Assembly: GCF_002754315.1 (NCBI RefSeq)
Contig: NZ_PEFE01000001.1
Span: 3,038,001 to 3,102,000 of the forward strand
Direction of reading: 5' to 3'
DNA length: 64,000 bases
Source of the DNA: Flavobacterium sp. 11
Lineage (GTDB): Bacteria > Bacteroidota > Bacteroidia > Flavobacteriales > Flavobacteriaceae
Part shown: positions 35,792-46,251 of the stretch, piece after piece
Numbering within the stretch: position 1 is the first letter of the stretch
Layout: every line of letters starts with the position of its first letter
Translations under genes and position numbers: made by a program
Notes under the pieces: model-generated
The model's database searches: none
Told to the model about the DNA's origin: nothing
Seen by the model: only the letters and a program-made list of their open reading frames with translations

Positions 35792-37030
35792 ATGACAACG
35801 TTAATTATCAATATAAAAGAGTTACTTCAGGTTCGAGAAACGGCTATAGCTAAAGTTTCCGGTGCTGAAATGGCAATTCTTCCAACTATCAAAAATGCCT
35901 TTTTAGTAATTAAAGACAATTTAATTGCTGATTTTGGCTCTATGGATAATCTACCTCAAATACTTGCTGACAAAACGATTGATGCCACCGGAAAAATGGT
36001 TTTGCCTTCTTGGTGCGACAGTCATACCCATATTGTTTATGCCGGTAATAGAGAACAAGAATTTGTCGATCGAATCAATGGTATGACCTATGAGGAAATT
36101 GCCAATCGTGGCGGTGGAATTTTAAATTCAGCTAAAAAATTGAATGAAACGACCGAAGAAGAAATCTATAATCAATCCAAAGCACGGCTTGAAGAAGTCA
36201 TGCGTTTAGGAACTGGCGCTGTAGAAATCAAATCAGGATATGGATTAACAGTTGAAGGAGAATTAAAAATGCTTCGCGTGATTCAACGTTTAGCGCAAAA
36301 CTATCCAATAACCATTAAAGCAACTTTTTTGGGTGCTCACGCTTTCCCATTAGAATTTAAAGGAAATCATCAAGGATATATAGATTTAATCATTAACGAA
36401 ATACTACCTGAAATTGCCAAAAATAAACTGGCAGAATTCATAGATGTATTTTGTGAAACCGGTTATTTTACTGTTGATGAAACCCAACAAATAATGGAAG
36501 CAGGAATTAAATTTGGCTTAAAGCCAAAAATACATGTCAATCAATTCAACTCTATTGGCGGAATTCAGGCTGGAATTAAATATAATGCGCTTTCAGTTGA
36601 CCATCTAGAAGTTATGACAACCGAAGATATTGAAGCTTTAAAAAGTACAGAAACAATGCCTGTAGCGTTACCATCCTGTTCTTATTTTTTGAGTATTCCA
36701 TATACGCCGGCACGAGAAATGATAACTGCCGGACTTCCTCTAGCTCTTGCAACCGATTACAATCCAGGTTCAACTCCATCAGGAAATATGAACTTTGTTG
36801 TTGCTACTGCGTGTATCAAAATGAAAATGACTCCCGAAGAAGCCATAAATGCGGCTACAATAAACGGAGCTTATGCCTTGGGAATTTCAGCAACCCACGG
36901 AAGTATAACCATTGGTAAAAAAGCAAACCTCATAATTACAAAACCTATCCCCTCCTATTATCAATTGCCGTACGCTTTTGGCAGTAATCTGATTGATACT
37001 GTATTGATAGAAGGTAAAATTTTTGCATAA
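35792..37030 (+). CDS. hutI: Imidazolonepropionase (histidine degradation)
   Basis: 412 residues. An amidohydrolase-superfamily enzyme that hydrolyses imidazolonepropionate to N-formimidoylglutamate. Metal-binding CDSHTHIVYAG (about residues 74-84), EIKSGYGLT (about 146-154), TFLGAHAFP (about 176-184), VNQFNSIGG, DHLEV and the late LALATDYNPGSTP. Starts 12 bases after the cyclotransferase stop, so both share a message. hutG lies 1 kb downstream with an unrelated minus-strand gene between; hutH and hutU are not in the window. Confidence 0.95.
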   Translation: MTTLIINIKELLQVRETAIAKVSGAEMAILPTIKNAFLVIKDNLIADFGSMDNLPQILADKTIDATGKMVLPSWCDSHTHIVYAGNREQEFVDRINGMTYEEIANRGGGILNSAKKLNETTEEEIYNQSKARLEEVMRLGTGAVEIKSGYGLTVEGELKMLRVIQRLAQNYPITIKATFLGAHAFPLEFKGNHQGYIDLIINEILPEIAKNKLAEFIDVFCETGYFTVDETQQIMEAGIKFGLKPKIHVNQFNSIGGIQAGIKYNALSVDHLEVMTTEDIEALKSTETMPVALPSCSYFLSIPYTPAREMITAGLPLALATDYNPGSTPSGNMNFVVATACIKMKMTPEEAINAATINGAYALGISATHGSITIGKKANLIITKPIPSYYQLPYAFGSNLIDTVLIEGKIFA

Positions 37031-37061
37031 AAAAAGAGGAACATTACGTTCCTCTTTTTTA
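37029..37061. terminator. Bidirectional terminator between hutI and the coiled-coil gene
   Basis: Stem AAAAAAGAGGAAC and GTTCCTCTTTTTT with a five-base loop; starts at the hutI stop codon and serves both converging genes. Confidence 0.95.
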
Positions 37062-37079
37062 TTACGTCGACTATTGTTG

Positions 37080-37964
37080 TTATCTTAAAACAAAACTTGT
37101 TTTAGAAACTAATATATCTCTATCGAAAATATTGATATAGTACGTCCCTTTAGCAAAATCTTTACCTCTTAAATCTTCTGTGACATTGATTGTTTTGTTT
37201 TCATATTTCACATTAGTTAAAAAACTGTATGTTAAAGTATTGTCTCCAAAAGTCTCTGTTTTTTTATCGCCTAAAACATTGTTTTTACTGTCAATTACTT
37301 GAACATAATATGTTTTATCACCAGATTTAGCAATTTGGTTTTCAGCTATAGTAAAATTAACTCTAAGAACATCAGCTCTGCTTGCTTTATCAGTTTCAAT
37401 TTGTTTTCCTGAACTTCTTAATTTAAAAGCAGAACCTCTAGTGTTTAAAACCGTCAATTTTGAACCAATTTCAACCGCTTTAGCCAATTCTTCATTTTGA
37501 CCTGTCAATGCTTCAACATTCTTTTTAGTTTCTCCTAATACTACAACTGTACTATCACGTTGAGTAGTAAGTGTTGTATTTGCCTTTTTTAAGTTGTCAT
37601 TTTCAGCAATTAAAACTTTCATATTTCCTTGCAAAGCATTGAATTGAGTTCTGTATTTCGATAATGAAGCTACATCCCCTTTCGATTTACTTAAATCAGA
37701 CATTAAGTTTACCACTTTATCTCTTTCTTGAATTAACTCTTCAGACATAGATGTGTTTTCTGCAATTGCAGCATCATAGGTTGATTTTAATTCTTGTAAA
37801 TCTTTCATAACTGATTCTTTCTCAGTTAATGTCGTTTTCAATTCTGTTTTAACGATTTCGGTATCTGAAGTCATTTTAAAAATATAAACTAAACTTCCCA
37901 CTAATAAAATAGCTAATACTGCTATAACCGCTTTAAGACTTGAACTGCTTTTTTGATTTTCCAT
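37080..37964 (-). CDS. Membrane-anchored coiled-coil protein
   Basis: 294 residues. A short cytoplasmic start with a Ser run, one membrane helix (about 11-31), a long heptad-patterned coiled coil (about 35-165), then a beta-rich C-terminal domain (about 170-294) with KTYYVQVIDSKNNVLGDK and KGTYYINIFDRDILVSK. No enzymatic motif. Similar Flavobacteria proteins are sometimes called chromosome partitioning proteins because of the coiled coil, with no real support. The C-terminal domain would face the periplasm. Function unknown. Confidence 0.88.
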   Translation of the reverse strand: MENQKSSSSLKAVIAVLAILLVGSLVYIFKMTSDTEIVKTELKTTLTEKESVMKDLQELKSTYDAAIAENTSMSEELIQERDKVVNLMSDLSKSKGDVASLSKYRTQFNALQGNMKVLIAENDNLKKANTTLTTQRDSTVVVLGETKKNVEALTGQNEELAKAVEIGSKLTVLNTRGSAFKLRSSGKQIETDKASRADVLRVNFTIAENQIAKSGDKTYYVQVIDSKNNVLGDKKTETFGDNTLTYSFLTNVKYENKTINVTEDLRGKDFAKGTYYINIFDRDILVSKTSFVLR

Positions 37965-38069
37965 CTTTTAATTTAATTTAATTTATTTTACAAATTTAAC
38001 AATATATAACCACGTAATAACGTAAGTTAACGTAATTATATTATTTTTGGAAAAAAAATATTTTTTTTA

Positions 38070-39101
38070 ATGGAAAAAATTATCCCGTTTACCATCAAAG
38101 ATCTTGCTAAAATTACGAACCATAGAAGTGGTGAAATAAAATTTGGAGAGAAAATGATAACTGTTCCAAAAGAGACCGATGCTATTGAGTTTTTAAAGAC
38201 TTGTGACGCAAAATATGTATTGTTTGGAATTCCGGAAGATATAGGCATAAGAGCTAATTATGGCAGGCCTGGCGCAGCATCAGCATGGGATAGCGCCATT
38301 AAAAGTATCGCTAATATTCAGCACAATCGATTTTGTAAAGGAAGTCAACTTTTTGTATTAGGCCAATTGAATGTTAGTGCCGAAATGAAAGAAGTAGAGC
38401 ATTTAGATTTTAATGATATTGATGATCGATCTAAATTAAGCCAACTGGTAGAAAAAATTGATAAAGATGTTTCTCATATAATTTTCAATATTATAAAACT
38501 GGGCAAAATTCCTATAATTATAGGTGGCGGACATAATAATTCCTATGGAAATATAAAAGGAACTGCTCTTGCTAAAGGAAAACCTATCAATGCTATAAAC
38601 TTTGACGCTCATTCTGATTTTAGAATTTTAGAAGGACGTCACAGCGGTAATGGTTTTTCATATGCTTTTGAAGAAGGTTTTTTAAAGAAATATTTTATTT
38701 TTGGCTTGCACGAAAATTACACTTCCAAAAGTGTATTGGACATCATTAAAAAAATAGAAGACCGTGTGCGCTACAATACTTATGATAGCGTAAACATTCG
38801 AAAAGAAAAAGATTTCAATCAAGAAATGGCTCTAGCTTTGGAGTTTATAAATGAAGATTTTTTTGGAATTGAGATAGATCTGGATTCCATTCCTAATATA
38901 GCTTGTAGCGCAATGACTTTGAGTGGTTTCTCAGTGGAGCAACTGCGCCAATTTATATCCTATTTTGCAAAAAATAAAAATGCGACCTATTTGCATATTT
39001 GCGAAGGCGCACCAGATTTAGGCGAAGAAAAAAACAATCATCTGATAGGTAAACTTATAGGATATTTAGTAACTGATTTTATTAAATCTAATACTATTTA
39101 G
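38070..39101 (+). CDS. hutG: Formimidoylglutamase-like arginase-family enzyme
   Basis: 343 residues of the arginase/agmatinase fold. Metal-site motifs are GGGHNNSYG (about 149-157, replacing the usual GGDHS), INFDAHSDFR (about 171-180) and GIEIDLDSIPN (about 269-279). The variant first motif is typical for the flavobacterial formimidoylglutamase branch. The likely reaction is hydrolysis of N-formimidoylglutamate to glutamate and formamide, the step after HutI. The presence of hutI 1 kb upstream supports this over agmatinase. Confidence 0.85.
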   Translation: MEKIIPFTIKDLAKITNHRSGEIKFGEKMITVPKETDAIEFLKTCDAKYVLFGIPEDIGIRANYGRPGAASAWDSAIKSIANIQHNRFCKGSQLFVLGQLNVSAEMKEVEHLDFNDIDDRSKLSQLVEKIDKDVSHIIFNIIKLGKIPIIIGGGHNNSYGNIKGTALAKGKPINAINFDAHSDFRILEGRHSGNGFSYAFEEGFLKKYFIFGLHENYTSKSVLDIIKKIEDRVRYNTYDSVNIRKEKDFNQEMALALEFINEDFFGIEIDLDSIPNIACSAMTLSGFSVEQLRQFISYFAKNKNATYLHICEGAPDLGEEKNNHLIGKLIGYLVTDFIKSNTI

Positions 39102-39187
39102 TCTGTTTTATTGATGAATTTCTAAATTCAAAATCCACAAGTTGTACCCCTAAATACCTTGTAATCCACCATCAAAAATAATAATAC

Positions 39188-39195
39188 TATCTTTG
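39188..39195 (+). promoter_or_regulatory. Candidate -7 box of the helicase gene
   Basis: TATCTTTG fits TAnnTTTG, 45 bases before the ATG. TTG at 39159-39161 lies 26 bases upstream, longer than usual, so the -33 assignment is doubtful. Confidence 0.45.
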
Positions 39196-39240
39196 TCGCA
39201 CTATCTATGTACATAATACAGGATATTAAATACCAAAAAT

Positions 39241-40494
39241 ATGTTATTCGAAGATTTATCACTTTCAAAAAGTATACAAAAAGCCGTATTTGAACAAGGC
39301 TATCTTAACCCAACACCTATTCAAGAACAATCTATCCCAATTGTATTATCAGGAAGAGATTTAATAGGTTGCGCGCAAACTGGAACTGGAAAAACAGCCG
39401 CATTTGCTATTCCGATTATACATCAATTGCATCGAATTGTAGGTTCTTCAAAAAAAGCCAAACAAATTCGTGCTTTAGTAGTTACTCCAACCCGTGAATT
39501 AGCTGTTCAAATAGGACAAAGCTTTGATACTTACGGAAAATATACAAACCTGACACAGCTTACCATTTTTGGTGGAGTTTCACAAAATCCACAAGTAGAC
39601 ACTTTAAAGAACGGTGTCGATATTTTGATTGCAACACCAGGAAGACTGCTAGATTTACACAAACAGGGTTTTATTGATTTAGACCATTTACATACTTTAG
39701 TTCTTGACGAAGCGGATCAAATGCTGGATATGGGCTTTGTAAATGATGTAAAGAAAATTGTAAAGCTTACGCCAAAAAACAGACAAACATTATTTTTCTC
39801 TGCTACAATGCCAATTGCAATACGAGAATTAGCTGAAATGTTTTTGACTGATCCTGCAACAGTAACCGTTTCTCCTGTATCTTCAACTGCTGAAAATGTA
39901 GAACAACGTGTTTATTTTGTTGACAAAACAGAAAAAAGGAACTTACTATATCATTTAATTAAAAATGAAAATCTATCCGATGTTTTGGTTTTTTCAAGAA
40001 CCAAGCATGGTGCCGACAATGTTGTAAAAGCATTACGAAAAAACAATATTGCCGCAGAAGCCATTCACGGTGACAAATCACAAAATGCCAGACAACGCGT
40101 TTTGGATGCTTTCAAAAATAAAGAAGTTGGCGTTTTGGTCGCTACTGATATTGCAGCCAGAGGAATTGATATTGACCAATTGCCTTTTGTAATCAATTTT
40201 GACTTACCAAACATTCCAGAAACGTATGTTCACCGCATTGGTAGAACAGGTCGTGCCGGAAATGGCGGTATTGCAATCTCTTTTTGCAGTAAGGACGAAC
40301 ATACCTATTGGAAAGACATCCAAAAACTAATAAAAGTGGATGTAAAAATCGTAAATGATCATCCTTATCCTTGGCATTCAGGAAGTCCAGAAACTGCTCC
40401 TGGATCCCAACAAAAAAATTCAAACCGAAGCGGTGGAGCTCACAAATCGAGAAAATCAGAAGTTTCTAAACAAAACAAAAAACGCTGGTATTAA
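39241..40494 (+). CDS. DEAD-box RNA helicase, RhlE type
   Basis: 417 residues. Q motif (TPIQEQSIPIVLSGRD), Walker A AQTGTGKT (about 46-53), PTRELAVQI, TPGRLLD, DEAD in VLDEADQMLD, SAT, and the C-terminal helicase domain with DIAARGIDID and HRIGRTGRAG. A short basic tail (about 375-417, rich in Lys, Arg, Ser and Asn) probably binds RNA. Acts in ribosome assembly or RNA turnover, often at low temperature. Single-gene unit. Confidence 0.95.
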   Translation: MLFEDLSLSKSIQKAVFEQGYLNPTPIQEQSIPIVLSGRDLIGCAQTGTGKTAAFAIPIIHQLHRIVGSSKKAKQIRALVVTPTRELAVQIGQSFDTYGKYTNLTQLTIFGGVSQNPQVDTLKNGVDILIATPGRLLDLHKQGFIDLDHLHTLVLDEADQMLDMGFVNDVKKIVKLTPKNRQTLFFSATMPIAIRELAEMFLTDPATVTVSPVSSTAENVEQRVYFVDKTEKRNLLYHLIKNENLSDVLVFSRTKHGADNVVKALRKNNIAAEAIHGDKSQNARQRVLDAFKNKEVGVLVATDIAARGIDIDQLPFVINFDLPNIPETYVHRIGRTGRAGNGGIAISFCSKDEHTYWKDIQKLIKVDVKIVNDHPYPWHSGSPETAPGSQQKNSNRSGGAHKSRKSEVSKQNKKRWY

Positions 40495-40668
40495 AAATAT
40501 TTAATACTTGTTTTCATCCGTAAGAAATACCTTTTTAAGTTTAAATTAAAAAGGTATTTTATCGTTAAATATCTTATTTTCAACGTTTTATAAGTTAAAT
40601 AATATTTGTAAATAAATAATATCATTAAATTTGATTCAATTTATTTCAAACAATTAAAACATAAAACT

Positions 40669-41121
40669 ATGGAAACTTTAGTAAAAAGAAACGGTTTATT
40701 TCCCACTGTGAATACATTTTTCGATGATTTTATTTCAAGAGATCTTTTTGATTGGAATGATAAAAATTTTACTGCTATTGGCAGTAATTTACCTTCAGTG
40801 AATTTAAAAGAAACTGATGATAAATTGCAAGTGGAATTAGCTGCTCCGGGAATGAAAAAAGAAGATTTCAAAGTTGAAATTGACAACAATATGCTTATGA
40901 TTTCATCCGAAAAAAAGGAGGAGAAAGAAGAAACAAGAAAAAAAGATAATTACGTCAGAAAAGAATTTAATTATCAATCATTCTGCAGAACTTTTACTTT
41001 ACCTGAATATATTGATGAAAGTAAAGTTGAAGCCAGTTATAAAGATGGAATTTTGCATGTGGACATTGCCAAAAAAGAAATTGGCAAGAAAAAAGCAAAT
41101 AAAACTATAGCTATCAAATAA
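40669..41121 (+). CDS. Small heat-shock protein (Hsp20/alpha-crystallin)
   Basis: 150 residues. An N-terminal arm with FDDFISRDLFDW, then the alpha-crystallin domain from about residue 42 (PSVNLKETDDKLQVELAAPG; KKEDFKVEIDNNMLMIS; SFCRTFTLPEYIDESKVEASYKDGILHVDIAK), and a C-terminal Lys-rich tail ending KTIAIK, which holds the I-x-I-like anchor. An ATP-independent holdase against protein aggregation. Monocistronic, followed by a terminator at 41156. Confidence 0.95.
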   Translation: METLVKRNGLFPTVNTFFDDFISRDLFDWNDKNFTAIGSNLPSVNLKETDDKLQVELAAPGMKKEDFKVEIDNNMLMISSEKKEEKEETRKKDNYVRKEFNYQSFCRTFTLPEYIDESKVEASYKDGILHVDIAKKEIGKKKANKTIAIK

Positions 41122-41155
41122 ATAGTATTCAATAGTAGTTATTAGATAACGCCTT

Positions 41156-41217
41156 AAAAATCGTTAAATCCTTGGAATCAATAATTGGTTTTGAAGATTT
41201 AACGATTTTAATTTTTA
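41156..41217. terminator. Terminator after the hsp20 gene
   Basis: Stem AAAATCGTTAAATC and GATTTAACGATTTT with a loop of about 25 bases, followed by T-rich DNA on both strands. Also stands 63 bases past the minus-strand hybrid-kinase stop. Confidence 0.75.
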
Positions 41218-41279
41218 TACAAAATCTATTAAAATTCATCATCAAACAATTTTTAAAAACAGGATTATATAAAAATAAA

Positions 41280-43493
41280 TTAAGCGATACTTTTAGGTTT
41301 TGATATTAAAATACTGATGATTTCAAATAATTTAATCGAATCAAAAGGTTTAATGATGATATCATTGATTCCGGCTGAAAGAGCTTCTTCCGTTATTTCT
41401 GTTTTATCAAATGCCGTCAATGCTACAATGGGTATACCAATACCTTTAAGACGGATTTTTCTTGTTGTTTCAAAACCATTGATTAAAGGCATATTAATAT
41501 CCATTAATATCACATCAAAATTCTCTTTTTCTAATATTTCTAATGCAGCGTAACCATTGTCAACAACACTACATTTATAGTTGTTCTTTTCTATCGTTTT
41601 TCTGGTAATAACCTGATTTATATGGTTATCCTCTACTACTAAAACATTAACGGTTTGGGTTGAACTCATATCTACTTGAATGTTATTAATAATTTCAGTT
41701 GTTCGCTCAGGATTAAATTCAAATGCAATTACAAATTTAAATGAAGTTCCCTCTCCTATGGCACTTTCGAGTGAAATATCGCTGTCAAACAATCCTAACA
41801 TTTGTTTTACGATAGAAAGACCTAAACCGGTTCCTTGGTAATCCGTTTCTTTTCTGCTAACCTGAACAAATTTATCAAAAATCTTTTCCTGATCTGTAGC
41901 ATGAATTCCTATTCCGTTATCTTGAATTTTAAATTCTAAAAAATGGGATTTACCTTCTACTTTCACCAAGTTTACATTTATGCTTACTTCTCCTTTTTTG
42001 GTAAACTTCAATGCATTACTGACTAAATTCATAATGATTTGAGAAAGTCTTAACTTATCACCAATTAAATATTCCGGAATATTAGGGTCAACATTCACAT
42101 GAACTACATTATCATTCGTTTTAGCTATAAATGATAATGAACTTTTAACCATATTAATTTCATCAGAAATATTAAAAGTTAAATTTTCAAGAACAATTCT
42201 ATTGTCCTCAATTTTATTAATTTGCAGAATATCATTCACTAATGATAATAAATATCGGGCTGAAAATTTAAGAGAACTTAAATGTGGACTACCGGCTAAC
42301 TCTTTATGCTCATCAAGCAGCATGTTTGTAATCCCTACTACACCGTATAAAGGAGTTCTTAATTCATGACTGATTGTAGAGACAAATTGTGATTTTAATA
42401 TAGACGCTTCTTCTGCTTTTTCTTTGGCAGCCAGCAATTCTATATTTGTTTGAGAAAGCTTCTCATTGGCTTTTTTCTTAAAATTATTATTCTTGAATAA
42501 AGTATAAAGCAATAATAACAGAAAGCAAAAAACTACTCCAAATAGCAATACAATGATTTTTGATTTCCTTAAACTTTGAAGCTGAGCCACTTTCTCCGTT
42601 TCAATTTTATCTATCTCTCTTTTGTATTCATCTAATTCTAAATTTATCCCGGCTAAATTAGCTTTCTTAATTTTTTTCTCGTTATATAATTCGTCAGTAA
42701 TTATGTTGTAACGGGCGAGATTTTCATAGGCATTTTTATAATCACCTTTCTTCAATAAATATTTTGAATATTCAAGATATGAAAAGGATAAATCTGATTT
42801 TTCATTTCCTTCATTTCCAAATTTTATAGCATTGATAAAAGATGATGTTGCTTTATCATGGACTCCTTTGTAACCATAATACATTCCATTTAGCATATTT
42901 ACAGCTACAGCGTTTGTTTCATCACCATATTTTTTATTGTATTTGTTAATGAATTCTAAACTTGGGAAACCTTTTTCAAAAAGACCAATATCAAAATAAG
43001 CCCAGGCAATATTAAGTTTAGTCATAAAAACCTGGTTGGTATCTGCTAATTTCTGACTGTATTTAAGAGAGTTTTCGTAAAAATTTATGCCTTTTTCATA
43101 TTGCTTTTTTTCAAAACAATAGATATTTCCTAAATTATTATTTATCCGTTTTCTTAATGTGTCATTACTCGTCTTATCAGCATAGGATAAACTCTTGTTA
43201 TAGAAGAATATTGCTTTATCAAATTCAGCCATCTCGGCATAATTTGCCGCAATTGTAATATAGGAAATGGCTGTTGAATATAAATCATTAGCATTAATAG
43301 AGGACCGAAGTGCCAATTTAGAAATATCCAGAGATTTCTCAAAATTAGACTCCTTTAAGTATCGGGAAGCTTCGTCAGTAAGGCTAGTGATTTCTTGCTT
43401 AGAATATGTTCTTGTTTGGGCAATTGAATTATCACTAAAACAATTTAATACAAACAATAGCGATAAAACAATACGTAAATGATACATAAACAA
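41280..43493 (-). CDS. Hybrid sensor histidine kinase with TPR sensor domain
   Basis: 737 residues. Signal-like N-terminus (1-25), periplasmic tetratricopeptide repeats (about 30-290), one membrane helix (about 315-335), coiled coil, then HisKA with SHELRTPLYGVVG (His near 378), HATPase_c (NLVSNALKFTKKG; DNGIGI; GTGLGLSIVKQ), and a C-terminal receiver (VLVVEDNHINQ; phospho-acceptor Asp in VILMDINMPLI; Lys in IIKPF). No DNA-binding domain and no adjacent response regulator or Hpt gene, so its output partner must lie elsewhere. Confidence 0.94.
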   Translation of the reverse strand: MFMYHLRIVLSLLFVLNCFSDNSIAQTRTYSKQEITSLTDEASRYLKESNFEKSLDISKLALRSSINANDLYSTAISYITIAANYAEMAEFDKAIFFYNKSLSYADKTSNDTLRKRINNNLGNIYCFEKKQYEKGINFYENSLKYSQKLADTNQVFMTKLNIAWAYFDIGLFEKGFPSLEFINKYNKKYGDETNAVAVNMLNGMYYGYKGVHDKATSSFINAIKFGNEGNEKSDLSFSYLEYSKYLLKKGDYKNAYENLARYNIITDELYNEKKIKKANLAGINLELDEYKREIDKIETEKVAQLQSLRKSKIIVLLFGVVFCFLLLLLYTLFKNNNFKKKANEKLSQTNIELLAAKEKAEEASILKSQFVSTISHELRTPLYGVVGITNMLLDEHKELAGSPHLSSLKFSARYLLSLVNDILQINKIEDNRIVLENLTFNISDEINMVKSSLSFIAKTNDNVVHVNVDPNIPEYLIGDKLRLSQIIMNLVSNALKFTKKGEVSINVNLVKVEGKSHFLEFKIQDNGIGIHATDQEKIFDKFVQVSRKETDYQGTGLGLSIVKQMLGLFDSDISLESAIGEGTSFKFVIAFEFNPERTTEIINNIQVDMSSTQTVNVLVVEDNHINQVITRKTIEKNNYKCSVVDNGYAALEILEKENFDVILMDINMPLINGFETTRKIRLKGIGIPIVALTAFDKTEITEEALSAGINDIIIKPFDSIKLFEIISILISKPKSIA

Positions 43494-43645
43494 TTAGAGT
43501 TTATCAAATATACATTTTATTAATAAAAAAAAGGGGAATAAGTGCATATTATCTATTAAAATAAAATTGAATAAGCACATTTTTTAAAAACAGCAATATT
43601 ATCTTTAAAATAAGAAACAATTAAAATTTTGAATTTTTAAATCCA

Positions 43646-43677
43646 AAAAAAACCTGCTCAACTAATTGAACAGGTTA
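43646..43677 (-). terminator. Terminator of the symporter gene
   Basis: On the minus strand AACCTGTTCAA and TTGAGCAGGTT close a four-base loop, followed by a T run; 35 bases after the stop codon. Confidence 0.85.
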
Positions 43678-43711
43678 AAGATGTTATTTATTGGAAAACG
43701 TACCGTAATAA

Positions 43712-44992
43712 CTATTCTGAAGCTACAGTTTCATTTTCATCATTACCTTCCCATTGTCCTACAACTGATGTAGCTAAGGCATTTCCTAAAACATTTGTTG
43801 CACTACGGAACATATCACAAAAATGATCAATTGGTAAAATTAATGCGATTCCTTCAATTGGAATATCAAACATACCGCAAGTAGCTGCAACTACAACTAA
43901 ACTTGCTCTTGGAACACCTGCAATTCCTTTGCTGGTAAGCATCAAAACTAAAAGCATGGTCATTTGTGTTCCTAAATCTAAATCAATACCATAAGCTTGA
44001 GCAATAAAAATACTGGCAAAAGTCATGTACATCATACTCCCATCTAGATTAAATGAATAACCTAAGGGCAACATGAAAGAAACGATTCTATCTTTTACTC
44101 CAAAACGCTCTAATTCCTCTGTCAATTTTGGAAAAACCGCTTCACTGCTGGTTGTCCCAAAAGCAATAATCAAAGGACTTACAATTCTTTTAAGTAAAAC
44201 AGTCATTCTGCTTTTTAGAAAAATGTAACCCACCACAATTAATACCAACCAAAGTGATGAAATTCCAACTAAGAATGAACCAAAAAATTTGAAATAGGTA
44301 ATCGCTAATTCTTGAAAATCTCTTACTGCGAAAACTCCTGCAATGGCTCCAAAAACTCCTATTGGAGCAAATTTCATTACATAATTCACCATTTTAAGAA
44401 CAATGTGAGATGTTTTATCTAAAGCATTTGTAACCGGCTTAACATAATCTCCCAATGATGCTGCGGCTAAACCAAAGAAAATAGAGAAAATCACAATTTG
44501 TAAAATTTCATTGGTTGCCATTGCTTCAAAAATACTTTTAGGTACAATATGCTCAATAAAATTTTCAAAAGATATATTTTGAGTTTTTGCAGTAACTTCA
44601 GAAACAGAAGCCAAATCAACATTTGATAAATTAAGACCAACTCCCGGTTCAAGTATGTTTACAAAAAACATTCCCAATAATAAAGAGATGAATGAAGCTG
44701 TAAAAAACCAACCCATTGCTTTTCCTCCAATTCTTCCAACAGCTTTAATATCTCCCAGTTTTGCAATTCCCACAACAAGTGTTGTAAAAACTAATGGCGA
44801 AATAATCATCTGAACTAATCGAATGAAAATTGTTGCCAAGATTTTAATTTTTGCACTGAATCCTTGAGCTGCTTCTGGCGAAATGGAATTATGAATTACA
44901 ATGCCTAAAATAGCACCTAAAACCATCGCAATTAATATTTGTCCCGTTAATCCTGAAAAAAAAGATGGTTTTTTAGTTGTTTTGGTGTTCAT
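43712..44992 (-). CDS. Dicarboxylate/amino acid:cation symporter (DAACS family)
   Basis: 426 residues with about eight helices and two re-entrant hairpins. Family motifs: MIISPLVFTTLVVGIAKLG (about 62-80), the serine-rich AFGTTSSEAVFPKL (about 273-286), LPLGYSFNLDGSMMYM (about 298-313) and the late SKGIAGVPRAS and ILPIDHFCDMFRSATNVLGN. The DGSMMYM and asparagine-rich motifs bind Na+ or H+ and the substrate, glutamate/aspartate or C4-dicarboxylate. The exact substrate is not decidable. Inner membrane, single gene. Confidence 0.94.
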   Translation of the reverse strand: MNTKTTKKPSFFSGLTGQILIAMVLGAILGIVIHNSISPEAAQGFSAKIKILATIFIRLVQMIISPLVFTTLVVGIAKLGDIKAVGRIGGKAMGWFFTASFISLLLGMFFVNILEPGVGLNLSNVDLASVSEVTAKTQNISFENFIEHIVPKSIFEAMATNEILQIVIFSIFFGLAAASLGDYVKPVTNALDKTSHIVLKMVNYVMKFAPIGVFGAIAGVFAVRDFQELAITYFKFFGSFLVGISSLWLVLIVVGYIFLKSRMTVLLKRIVSPLIIAFGTTSSEAVFPKLTEELERFGVKDRIVSFMLPLGYSFNLDGSMMYMTFASIFIAQAYGIDLDLGTQMTMLLVLMLTSKGIAGVPRASLVVVAATCGMFDIPIEGIALILPIDHFCDMFRSATNVLGNALATSVVGQWEGNDENETVASE

Positions 44993-45143
44993 TAAATTGA
45001 TTGTTAGGTTTTAGTCTTAACCCGTTACTTCACTCAACTTTATAAGTGTTCAGTGAATTTTCTTTACAATACTATCTTTTTCTTGTTTGCTGCCAAGCAA
45101 GGAAAAATAAAGTAAAAAGCAGGAAAAGCTTCAAAAATTAATA

Positions 45144-46202
45144 TTAATAGGTTTTGTTTATCAAATAAAAATCAGCTAATACAATGGCTGCCATTGCTTC
45201 AACTATGGGTACTGCACGCGGCACAACACAAGGATCATGTCGTCCTTTTCCAGTCATTTCAGTAATATTCCCTTTGTTATCCAATGATTCTTGTTTTTGC
45301 ATAATGGTTGCCACTGGTTTGAAAGCCACACGGAAATAAATATCCATTCCGTTACTGATTCCACCTTGAATACCACCTGAAAGATTGGTTTTAGTAGTAC
45401 CGTCAGTATTGTACAAATCATTATGCTCGCTTCCTTTCATTCTGGCTCCATCAAAACCGCTTCCAAACTCAAATCCTTTTACGGCATTGATTGAAAGCAT
45501 GGCTTTTCCCAATTCAGCATGAAGCTTATCAAAAACAGGTTCTCCTAAACCAATAGGCACATTTTGAATCACACAGGTTACAGTTCCACCCACAGTGTCA
45601 CCTTGTTTGCGAATATCACGGATATATTCCTCCATAATTACCGCTGAAGCTTCATCAGGGCAACGTACAGGATTATTTTCAGTTTTTGAAAAGTCTAATT
45701 CTTGGTATGGTTTTTCTAAAAAAATTGGACCTACAGAAGAAACGTAAGCATTGATTTTTATTTCTGACAGCATTTGTTTTGCTACCGCCCCAGCCACTAC
45801 TCTACTGGCCGTTTCACGAGCAGAACTTCTTCCGCCACCGCGGTAATCACGAACACCATATTTTTTTTCATACACATAGTCAGCATGGCTGGGTCTGTAA
45901 TTATCTTTTATATGAGAGTAATCGTCTGATTTTTGATTGGTATTAGGAATAATAAAACCTATTGGTGTTCCAGTTGTTTTACCTTCAAATATTCCGGATA
46001 AAAATTGTACATCATCCGGCTCTTTACGTTGGGTAACTATAGCCGATTGTCCCGGCTTTCTTCTTGACATTTCAAATTGAATTGCATCTAAATCTATAGT
46101 TATTCCAGGAGGGCAACCATCTATTATACCACCTAATGCTTCACCATGTGATTCTCCAAAAGTTGTTATTCTAAATAGTGTTCCGTAGCTATTTCCTGCC
46201 AT
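45144..46202 (-). CDS. aroC: Chorismate synthase
   Basis: 352 residues. Turns 5-enolpyruvylshikimate-3-phosphate into chorismate using reduced FMN. All family signatures are present: [20 protein letters not shown] (about residues 7-26), RRKPGQS near 47, [20 protein letters not shown] (about 119-138), and [13 protein letters not shown] with the ending [17 protein letters not shown]. Stands alone rather than in an aromatic operon. Confidence 0.97.
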   Translation of the reverse strand: MAGNSYGTLFRITTFGESHGEALGGIIDGCPPGITIDLDAIQFEMSRRKPGQSAIVTQRKEPDDVQFLSGIFEGKTTGTPIGFIIPNTNQKSDDYSHIKDNYRPSHADYVYEKKYGVRDYRGGGRSSARETASRVVAGAVAKQMLSEIKINAYVSSVGPIFLEKPYQELDFSKTENNPVRCPDEASAVIMEEYIRDIRKQGDTVGGTVTCVIQNVPIGLGEPVFDKLHAELGKAMLSINAVKGFEFGSGFDGARMKGSEHNDLYNTDGTTKTNLSGGIQGGISNGMDIYFRVAFKPVATIMQKQESLDNKGNITEMTGKGRHDPCVVPRAVPIVEAMAAIVLADFYLINKTY

Positions 46203-46251
46203 TATAATTAGTTTTGAACAAAAGTACCATTTTAGTTTAAAGTTTAAAAGC

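Noticed and set aside
45060..45140. Terminator-like stem after aroC
   Set aside because: The arms around TTGCTGCCAAGCAA pair only over a few bases with bulges; not convincing enough to list.
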